Part shown: positions 55,895-64,000 of the stretch, piece after piece
Layout of the letters: every line of letters starts with the position of its first letter
Position numbering within the stretch: the stretch's first letter is position 1
Origin: Achatina immaculata
Lineage: Eukaryota; Mollusca; Gastropoda; Stylommatophora; Achatinidae
Direction of reading: 5' to 3'
Assembly (NCBI GenBank): GCA_009760885.1
Contig: CM019713.1
Location: forward strand, 29,382,927-29,446,926
DNA length: 64,000 bases
Program-made: the position numbers and the translations under genes
Notes under the pieces: model-generated
The model's database searches: none
Told to the model about the DNA's origin: nothing
The model's input: only the letters and a program-made list of their open reading frames with translations

Positions 55895-56240
55895 TTTCAA
55901 ATTATGGCCAAACACCATAAGAAATAACATCTTGTTGGCAGAAATGCAGATGAAGTCACTGACAGTAATTATTGAGGAAAGACGCTAGCGATGGTTGGGA
56001 CATGTGCTCCGAATGACTGACAACTCACTACCAAAAATAGCACTAAGATGGACACCACAGGGGAACAGAAGTAAGGGTAGACCAAAAGAGACATGGAGAA
56101 GAACAACAGAGAGGATGTTGAGCAATAGAAGGCTCACCTGGGCAAGAGCAGAAAAAAAGGCAAAGGACAGGCATTTGTGGAAAACCCTTGCAGAAGCCCC
56201 ATGTGCCCTGGGCACTTAAGGTTCAGAGAGAGAGAGAGAG
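55895..56240 (+). mobile_element. LINE family D, C-terminus and 3' end
   Basis: Encodes LWPNTIRNNILLAEMQMKSL and TVIIEERR, a stop, then RWLGHVLRMTDNSLPKIALR, RSKGRPKETWRRT and AEAPCALGT. The terminus ggcacttaaggttcagaga runs into (GA)n at 56226-56243. It is immediately followed by a LINE-A fragment. Confidence 0.88.
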
Positions 56241-56249
56241 AGATATTAA

Positions 56250-56655
56250 AAAAAAATAGAAATTAGACTCTTTTGAAAACAAATGCATAAGGAAAATACT
56301 CGGCATCAAGTGGAACGAATTCAAGAACAATGCAGAGATAAGACAGATGACTGAACAACAACCAGTCTCATTGGTGATCAGGAAAAGGAGATGGACATAT
56401 GTTGGTCACTTGATAAGAAGAAATGATCAGAGAATCCCAAAACAAGCTATCTAGTGGAACACAACAGGCCAAAGAAAAGAGGCAGACTGCGTGAAACTCT
56501 GAAGAGGACATTGTTAAGAGAGGCCAAATTAACAGACATAAAATCCTTTGATGAGGTTGAAAGACTCGCCGAAGATAGGAAAAATTGGCGAACTACTTTG
56601 CGAGCCTTATGTGATGTTTAACGGCACGAAAAGGATATAAGATAAGAAGATATTA
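56250..56655 (+). mobile_element. LINE family A, copy 6: 3' portion
   Basis: From the KLDSFENKCIRKILGIKWNE region through the QQPVSLVIRKRRWTYVGH and ETLKRTLLREAKLTD blocks to the end (ggatataagataagaag). One stop and a frame break near 56460. It is inserted next to the GA tail of LINE D. Confidence 0.87.
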
Positions 56656-56734
56656 AATTGACTCTTCGTGGCTGCACTGATAACTTGACAGTCAGTTCAG
56701 CTACGGGACACTCAAACAAGCGAGGTAGGTGTTT

Positions 56735-57525
56735 TTGATTGGTTGGACTCACCGTGTAGTAAGATACTTATTTGTTTGGAGTCACTGTGTAGCAAGATAC
56801 TTCTTTGATTGGTCCGAGCACTGTATGGTAGGATACTTCTATGATTGGTCGGAGCACTGTATGGTAGGATACTTCTTTGATTGCTTGGAGTCACTGTGTA
56901 GTATGAAACTTCTTTGATTGGTTGGAGTCACTGTGTAATATGAAACTTCTTTGATTGGTTGGAGTCACTGTGTAGTATGAAACTTGTTTGATTGGTTAGG
57001 ATCACTATGTAGTATGAAATTTGTTTGATTAGTTTGGATCACTGTGTAGTATGAAACTTGTTTGATTGGTTAGGATCACTGTGTAGTATGAAACTTGTTT
57101 GATTGGTTGGGATAACTATGTAGTATGAAATTTGTTTGATTGGTTAGGATCTCAGTGTAGTATGAAATTTCTTTGATTGGTTGGGATAACTGTGTAGTAT
57201 GAAATTTCTTTGATTGGTTGGGATAACTGTGTAGTATGAAACATCTTTGATTGGTTGGGATAACTGTGTAGTATGAAACTTGTTTGACTGGTTAGAATCA
57301 CTGTGTAGTATGAAACTTGTTTGATTGGTTGGGATAACTGTAGTATGAAACATCTTTGATTGGTTGGGATAACTGTGTAGTATGAAACATCTTTGATTGG
57401 TTGGGATAACTGTGTAGTATGAAACTTGTTTGATTGGTTGGGATCACTGTGTAGTATGAAACTTGTTTGATTGGTTAGGATCACTGTGTAGTATGAAACT
57501 TCTTTGATTGGTTGGAGTAACTGTG
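56735..57525. repeat. 37-bp minisatellite, about 21 copies
   Basis: Units contain tttgattggttgggataact and gtgtagtatgaaac with subtypes (gatcact, gataact, gagtcact). Unit length varies by a base or two in places. LINE-A 3' ends lie on both sides. Confidence 0.93.
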
Positions 57526-57527
57526 GA

Positions 57528-57656
57528 GGACATTGTTAAGAGAAGCCAAATTAATAGTCATAAAGTCCCTTGATGAGTTTGAAAAGCTTGCCGAAAACAT
57601 GAAAAATTCACAAACTACCTTGCAAGCCCTACGTGACATTTAACGGCATGGAAGGA
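57528..57656 (+). mobile_element. LINE family A, copy 7: last ~130 bases
   Basis: aggacattgttaagagaagc to gtgacatttaacggcatgg is the LINE-A 3' end. It abuts the minisatellite on the left and the TAG-rich array on the right. Confidence 0.87.
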
Positions 57657-57835
57657 TAAGTAATTATAGTAGTAATAGTTGTTGTAGTAGTAATTATATC
57701 TGTAGTAGTTATAGTTGCAGTAAAATATAGTAGTGTTTACAGCAGTAATAGTTATAATAGTAGCACTTACAGTATAAGTATAGTAATAGTAATTATAGTA
57801 GTAGCAATAGTGGTAGTATTAGTTGTAGTAGTCAT
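57657..57835. repeat. TAG-rich trinucleotide array, left part
   Basis: Imperfect AGT/TAG/TTG trinucleotides following directly on the LINE-A tail. The same kind of sequence resumes at 60595 after the LINE-C insertion. Confidence 0.85.
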
Positions 57836-60590
57836 TCATTCATTCATTCATTTGCATGTCCCTTGCGGAACTTTGCCTTCCTAAAAGCACTCCTGTACAC
57901 CTCTCAGTTGTGAGCAAGATGGTCTGTTGCTGAATCATCCATTTGCAGATCATCAGCAATATTTTGCAGCTGTCTTCGCCTTGGTCTTCCTCTCTTTCTT
58001 TTTCCCATTATGTACCCTTCCAAGATGGTTTTCTCTAGATTATCATAATGTTTAATGTGTCCAAAATATTTAAGTTTTCTCTCTTTAATCCTCTTTACTA
58101 GCCAGCCTTCTTCAATATTAAGTTCTTGTAGTATGGATATATTTGTTCTTTTTTATATCTGAAGAACTCTTCTGTAGCATTTACATTCAAAGGCATTTAT
58201 GTGTTTCTCAGCTGTTTTGTTAAGTGTCCAGGTCGCACAGGCGTATGTTGCAATGGGAAAGATGTATGCCCTTAAAAATCTTATTTTTGTAGTTCTGTCT
58301 GTTCCTCTACACAGATTCATTAGTTGTTTTACTTTCTGAAAAGCAATAGATGTCCTTCTTTTAATTTCCCTCATTGTATCTCCATTATTAGTTAGTAGTG
58401 ATCCAAGATATTCAAAACTCTCCACTTCTTCCAGTTTTTCCTCATTGATACATATATCAGCTGCCTTGTGTGTTTTGTCAGTTGTAATCAATTTAGTTTT
58501 TTTCGCATTAAGATAGAGGTTTTGCTCTTCACTATTCTTACGGACTGACATAATTAGTTTGTCTATTCCTTTTTGTGTTGTGGACAGTAATACTGTGTGA
58601 TCAGCATATCTAATCTCTGGTATTTTATAACCTCCAATTGTTATGGCATCTTAATATTCTTTGTCTACATCTTCTCTAACATTCCTTAATATATTTTCAG
58701 TATATAAGTTAAATAAGCAAGGCGACAATATGCACCCCTGATGGACTCCTTGTTTTATGTCAAACCAAATTGTTGTTTCACCATTTATTCTAACTGCTGC
58801 TTGTTGGTCTAGATACAGCAGTGATGTTAATTGTATCAAATGTGTTGGAAATCCCATTTTTTCCATTATTTCCCAAAGTTTCTGGTGTTGTACACAATTA
58901 AATGCCTTTGGGTAGTCTATAAAGGTTAAATATAGATTCAAATTAAACTCTCTGCATTTCTCTATTATTAATCTTATATTGAATATATGATTTCTTGATT
59001 CTCTTCCTTGCCTGAAACCAGCTTGGACCATATTGACTTCTTCTTCTATTTTCTTACGAAGTCTACCCATTATGATTTTTAACAGAATTTTACTGGCATG
59101 ACTAATCAGGGCAACAGTTTTGTAGTTTGTGCATAATTTCAGGTTACCCTTTTTTGGCAGTGTTATGAATATAGTTCTTTTCCATTCTTTTGGCCAAATA
59201 CCTGAATGCCATATCTTTTTACATAGTGCATGATAGATTTTTGCACATTCCTTTCCTCCTGCTTTAATAAATTCAGCTGTTATCTCATCACATCCTGGTG
59301 ATTTACCATTTTTCAGATTCTTTATTGGCCATAAATCTTCTTCTATTGTTGGTTTGGGTTCTTTCACCTCCAATAATATTCACACTGTTGATTTCTGCTT
59401 TCACAGCCAGTTGTTTCATACATTCCTCTGCAATATTCCTTCCATCTTTCTAGAATTTTCTCTGTCTCTGTCAAAGTATTCCCCATCTTGTCACAAATTA
59501 TGTTTAGCTTAGGTGTGACATTTCTCATCAATGTCTTCATTTCTTTAAACATTTCACTATCTCTTCCACACTTCTGATGTCCTTCTATTCTTTCACAACA
59601 ATCTTTTATATATTGTTTTTTTGTCTTTTCTTATGTTTCTTCATACTTCTTTTGTTAATGATTTATATTTCTCATTGTTGTTGTTTGTCACTTTCTATTG
59701 CGTCTTAATTTCTCTACATTGTTTTATCAGTTCTAGTGTGCCTGCTGTAATCCATCCATTCTTTTGTGTTTTCTTTACTGGAACCATGTCTTCAGCTGTT
59801 GTTGTTAAGATATCTCAGGCCTGAGTAGCCAGATTATCTGGTGTCATCTCCTCCTGTACAGCCACCAGGATTTTGAAATGGTTCTTCACTTCTATACCAT
59901 GTTGTTCTGGTATTTTTGTAAGATCAAAGCAAAGTGGTCTTGATCCTGCAACTGTCTTTTATATCTTTATCTTCATGTCTGCTATTAATAACTCATGGCC
60001 CGTGTCACAATCAGCACCTGGTAAAGTTTTTGCTGATGTTATACTTGATCTCCACCTTCTTTGCACTAAAATGTAATCTATTTAATTCTTAGTTTTCCCA
60101 TCAGGTGATGTCCATGTGTAAAGTCTTCTTGGATGTTTTTTAAAAAATGTATTAGCAATCATTAGCTGATTTTCCATGCAAAAAACCATTAGATTGTCAC
60201 CTGCCTCATTTCTATGTCCTATGCTAAATTTCCCTACAACATGTCCTTCATCTTCTGCTCTTTCTGTACTAATCTTTGCATTAAAATCCCCCATTATTAA
60301 TACAATATCATTTTTCTGTACTTGGTCTGTCGTCGTTTGCAGTGTGTTATAAAAGTCTTCTAATTCCTCTTCTTCTGCTGATGTAAGTGCAAAGATCTGG
60401 ATGATTGTTACATTTCTAGGAGTGCCCTTAAGTCTGATTGTGAGGATTCTATCACTTACTGGATTGTAACCTAGTAATGCTTTTGATGTTGATTTGTCCA
60501 AGTAAAAAACCACTCCATTCTTTCCTCTTAATTCTCCACCAGAGTATATAAAGATATTATCATTCTTGCTCTTGAAGTGTCCTGATATTT
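57836..60590 (-). mobile_element. LINE family C, near-complete copy: endonuclease, RT, C-terminus
   Basis: Minus strand, from 60590 down. The endonuclease (GGELRGKNGVVFYL, then IVLIMGDFNAKI and TWTSPDGKTKN) covers 60513-60082. A linker follows. RT at 59373-58651 has LKNGKSPGCDEITAEF, TLPKKGNLKLCTNYKTV, VQAGFRQGRESRNHIFNIR, LTFIDYPKAFN and IKQGVHQGCILSPCLFNLY. The catalytic YADH-type site (58600, IRYADHTVLLS) has His in the place of the second Asp. Then come YLNAKKTKLITTDKTHKA (58551-58153) and the C-terminus to the 3' end with an AATG tail (57836-57855). It has few frame breaks but is probably inactive. It sits inside the TAG-rich array. Confidence 0.9.
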
Positions 60591-60594
60591 TCCA

Positions 60595-61147
60595 TCGATG
60601 TTGTACTATTAGCAGTAAATATAATAGTAGTTGTAGTAGTAAATATAGTAGTAATAATTATAGAAGAAATTGTTATACTAGTAGTAGTAGTAGTTGTTGT
60701 AGTATTTACAGTAGTACTGATTGCTATAGTAGTGTTAATTAAAGCAGCAGCAGTAATAGTAATTGTAGTACTAGTTGTAGTAGTAGTAGTAGTAATAATA
60801 ATAACAGTAGTAGTAGTTGTTGCTGTAAATATATTAATGATATATTGTAGTATGGTAATTGCAGTAAAAGTAGATACAGTAGTAGTGTTTGTAGTCATAA
60901 TAATAGCAGTAATAGTTATAGTGACAGTAGCAGTATAATTGCTATAATTATTAATTGAAATACTAGTAGTAGTAATAGTATTTGTACTCAAAGTAGTAGT
61001 TGTAATTGTAATAGAAAGGGTTGTAGCATCAAGAGTATTATTATATTTTCTTATTACTTTTATTATTATTGATTATCATCAGCATTATTATTATCATTTG
61101 TGGTGGTGGTAGTAGTAGTAGTAGTAGTTGTAGTAGAAGTATTAGTA
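60595..61147. repeat. TAG-rich trinucleotide array, right part
   Basis: About 550 bases of imperfect AGT/ATA/GTT trinucleotides. The Thr/Ile-rich and Val/Ile-rich frames on the two strands come from this composition. Confidence 0.9.
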
Positions 61148-63530
61148 TCTTATATTTCATATCCTTCCCGAGCCATTAAACGTCACATAGGGCTCGTGAG
61201 GTAGTTCGCCAATTTTTCCTGTCTTCGGCGAGCTTTTCAACTTCATCAAGGGATTTTATGCCTGTTAATTTGGTCTCTCTTAACAATGTCCTCTGTAGTT
61301 TCACATGGTTGGCCTCCTTTTCTTTGGCCTGTTGTGTTCCACTTGATAGCTTGTTTTGGGATTCTCTGATCATTTCTTCTCATCAAGTGACCAGCATATA
61401 TCCATCTCCTTTTCCTGATCACACATGAGATTAGTTGTTGTTCAGTCATCTGTCTTATCCCTGAAATTGTTCTTGAATTCGTTCCACTTGATGCAGAGTA
61501 TTTTCCTTGGGCATTTGTTTCCGAAAGAGTCTGATTTCTTGTCTATTTCTTTAGTTGTTTTCCAGCATTTGCATGCATAAATGAGGGTGGATAGTAGTAC
61601 ATTTGAATTGAATAATCTTAACTTGGTTTTTGTGCTTATAACTTTTGAATTCCATATGTTCTCAAGATTCTTGAAGATCGATGCTGCTTTTGCAATTCTA
61701 ATTCTAACTTCCTTTCTGGTGTCACCATCCTGGTCTATGTAGCTGCCAAGGTATGCAAATTGATTGACTTCTTCAATATGTGTCCCTTCTATGTATATTT
61801 TTCCATTTTGATTAATGGGAATTTTCATTATTTTTGTTTTGTCCTTGTTAATTTCAAGTCTTATTTTGCTAGCCAGTGAAGACAGGCTATCTGTTTTTTC
61901 TTACATGGAATTCACATTGTTACTGATAAGAGTTATGTCATCAGCAAAATCAAGATCTTCTAGTTGGGTCGCATGTACCCAGTCGATACCTGTTTTACCT
62001 GTTCAGCATTTTTTCATTATGAAGTCTATTGTAATTCCAAAAAGCAAAGGAGACAGTATACATCCTTGCTTCACACTTGTTTCAATCTGGAACTATTCAC
62101 TCATCCCTTCTTCTGTTTTGACTGCACAAACATATCCATTGTAGAAGTTCTTAATAATGATGACATTATGGTATTCCATATAGACATAAAATTCTCCATA
62201 ATGAATCTCTGTGTATGCTATCAAATGCCTTTTTAAAGTCTATGAAGTTCAATAGTAATGGTTTCTGCTTTTCAATATGTTCTTCAAGTATTATTCTTAG
62301 AGTAAAGATCTGGTTGAGACAGCTTCTTCCTTTTTGAAATCCTACATGTTCATCTCTCACTGTGGTATCCACTATATCTTTAAGTCTATTCAAAATGACC
62401 TTGCAAAATACTTTTGACACAACTGATATTAAGGTTACTCCTCTCCAATTGTTACAGTCACTAAGGTTGCCTTTGTTTGGTATTTTAACACTGATTCCTT
62501 TTTTCCATTTAGAGGGACCTTTTCTTCTTTCCAAATCTTGTTAAACATTCTCTGTAGTTGTCTCATGTTGTCACTATTGATAGCTTTTAGCATTTCGGCT
62601 GTTATTTCATCTTCACTTGCAGCTTTTTTGTTAGCCATTAAATTCACTGCTGTTTCAATTTCATGCAATTTAATTTAATCTAGGTTGACATTTAGTTGTG
62701 GGGGTGGTAAGTCAGTTTCAAGGTTTAACAATTTTTTTGGGTGTGGTTGATTAAGTATTTCTTGGAAGTGTTCAGCCCATTTTTGCTTTTGGTCTTTATT
62801 TGATGTTAATAGTGTTCCAGTTTTGCTAAAGATTGGTCTTTCTTTAGATGTAACAGTACCTGTTAGCCTTTTTTTTGTATGTTATATAGTTTTGCTGTCT
62901 CCTGTTTTTGCTGCTTTCTTTGCCTCTTTCACCATATTGTCTATTTATTCTCTTTATTTAAGCTGAACTTTTTACTTTCTTGTCTATTTCTTTGTATGTT
63001 GCTTTTGCCATATCTTTTTGAAGATCTGTTTTTACATTCAACATGTCTAATTTGACTGCTTGTCTTTCATGTATGTACTTCCATGTGTTTTCTGATATCC
63101 ATGCTTTTCTGTTTGGTTTTTTCAGTCCAGCGCTTGCTTTTGCTGCTGTGATTATGGCTGTGCTGTAAGAATTCCATAATTCATCTATACCTATCTCCTC
63201 TACTTCACTGGGTGTTTTGGAATGATTGGCAAATTCCTGATTGAAATTAGTATTCTCTTCTTGTAGGCTGTGGCTGTTTATCTTTCTGTGTATTGATTTC
63301 TTGTGTTGGCTTTTCAATTTTAGTTTTATTTTCCCTATGCACATGTTGTGATCACTGTTAACATCTGCACCTCTATAAGCTCTTACATCTATCAGAGATG
63401 TTCTGTATTGCTTTCTAATACAAAAATGATCTATCTGGTTTCTAGTTGTATCATCTGGAGATATCAGTGTTGTTTTATGTATCTCTTTGTGTGGAAATAT
63501 TGTGCCTGCAATGATCATGCCCTAGTAGTA
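61148..63530 (-). mobile_element. LINE family A, copy 8: endonuclease end, RT and C-terminus
   Basis: Minus strand, from 63518: MIIAGTIFPHKEIHKT, TTRNQIDHFCI and NSDHNMCIGKIKLKL (endonuclease C-terminal part, 63518-62958). A frame break follows, then ANKKAASEDEITAEMLKA (62668-62435), SVVSKVFCKVILNRLKDIVD with VGFQKGRSCLNQIFTLR and NFIDFKKAFDSIH (62534-62166), the FADDITL site near 61945, MKIPINQNGKIYIEG to ACKCWKTTKEID (61828-61442), and RKRRWIYAGHLMRRND to the 3' end at 61148. It keeps a single copy of the segment triplicated in copy 1. It is 5'-truncated within the endonuclease. Confidence 0.9.
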
Positions 63531-64000
63531 TGGTAGACTAAATTACAGCTGTGGTGAGGCTGCTGTTCTTGCTGATATAAATGGTGAGCAAAGCTTTTCT
63601 AGCTCTTAAACAAAGGTACACTAGAAAGTTGATGCGCGTTTTGGTTATATGTAAGAAGCCATGCTAAATTACTTTTAAATATAAACAATGTTAATTTACT
63701 ATTAACTGTAGGCAGTAGTAAATTACTACTAACTGTAATGTTTTCTTGTTTGTCAGGGCCCAAGACATACCTTTTCAAAGTGGTTATCGGTGCATCAAGT
63801 AATGGAAATTCCACGGCTTTTTAACCTGTCCATGGAAAAAGCACTGGAGTTTGTTAGTTCAGGTTACATCTGTCACTTTCGTTACGGCAAATCGATCCAC
63901 TATGGAAACAACAGATGTAAATCAGTTCCACATGAGACTGCTCAGCCTCTTGATATATTTCTACTTTTGTACAAAATTGGAAAAAACGATTTGTGCTCTA
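63531..64000. other. No gene recognised at the right edge
   Basis: Non-coding in appearance. Direct repeats of aaattacttttaaat and taaattactactaactgtaa-like sequence lie near 63670-63740. Confidence 0.4.

Noticed and set aside
56712..57484. Minus-strand frames with NQSNKFHTTQ-like repeats
   Set aside because: They come from the 37-bp minisatellite; frames drift because unit length varies.
60560..60991. 143-codon Thr/Ile/Ser-rich minus-strand frame that could suggest a mucin-like protein
   Set aside because: It is a translation of the TAG-rich trinucleotide array.

Overview
This window looks like invertebrate animal nuclear DNA. Coding exons are sparse and are preceded by splice acceptors. 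The rest is AT-rich sequence full of decayed non-LTR retrotransposons, a mariner, a Penelope-like element, tRNA-derived SINEs and many minisatellites. Expanded AIG1/GIMAP GTPases together with this repeat mix suggest a lophotrochozoan, possibly a gastropod or bivalve mollusc. That placement is inference from content; no lineage-specific marker gene is present.

The only convincing host genes are three AIG1/GIMAP-type GTPases in the first 25 kb: gene 1 (6350-7546, +), gene 2 (16757-18370, -) and gene 3 (23700-24842, +). Each has its whole reading frame in one exon, with a pyrimidine tract and AG acceptor 9-16 bases before the ATG, so each probably has an intron in its 5' leader. Genes 1 and 2 share an almost identical ~300-residue core in inverted orientation but have unrelated N- and C-termini. 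All three carry a P-loop, a TNQEKEA-type AIG1 box, THGDN (G4) and F(D/N)N(K/R)T (G5). All three also have an altered G3 site, DG(L/I)D(I/L)GD. They end in different hydrophobic segments, which suggests membrane-attached GTPases of the kind linked to immunity and organelle membranes in other animals. No partner genes are visible.

Layout: 1-1.8 kb nothing recognised; 1.8-5.6 kb a LINE (family A) and a Penelope-like element; 6.3-7.7 kb GIMAP-like gene 1; 8-14 kb LINE-B pieces, a SINE and a 37-bp minisatellite; 16.7-18.4 kb gene 2; 22-28 kb gene 3 with four minisatellite arrays around it, including a ~58-copy 25-bp array; 28-34 kb a SINE, a mariner, LINE A and a 54-bp array; 34-45 kb a nested transposon complex, in which an RNase H-bearing LINE (E) is split by a ~2.8-kb retroposon (X) that itself holds a TIR element holding a LINE-B fragment; 47-49 kb a foldback repeat with a 32-bp array; 49-57 kb LINE A/B/C/D fragments, including three LINE 3' ends strung along a TA tract; 57-63.5 kb a near-complete LINE C inside a TAG-rich array that sits between converging LINE-A 3' ends.

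For convenience I label the APE-type non-LTR families A, B (with a diverged B' group), C, D and E. These labels are local to this report. Clade names are from memory of typical domain layouts and were not tested by database search.
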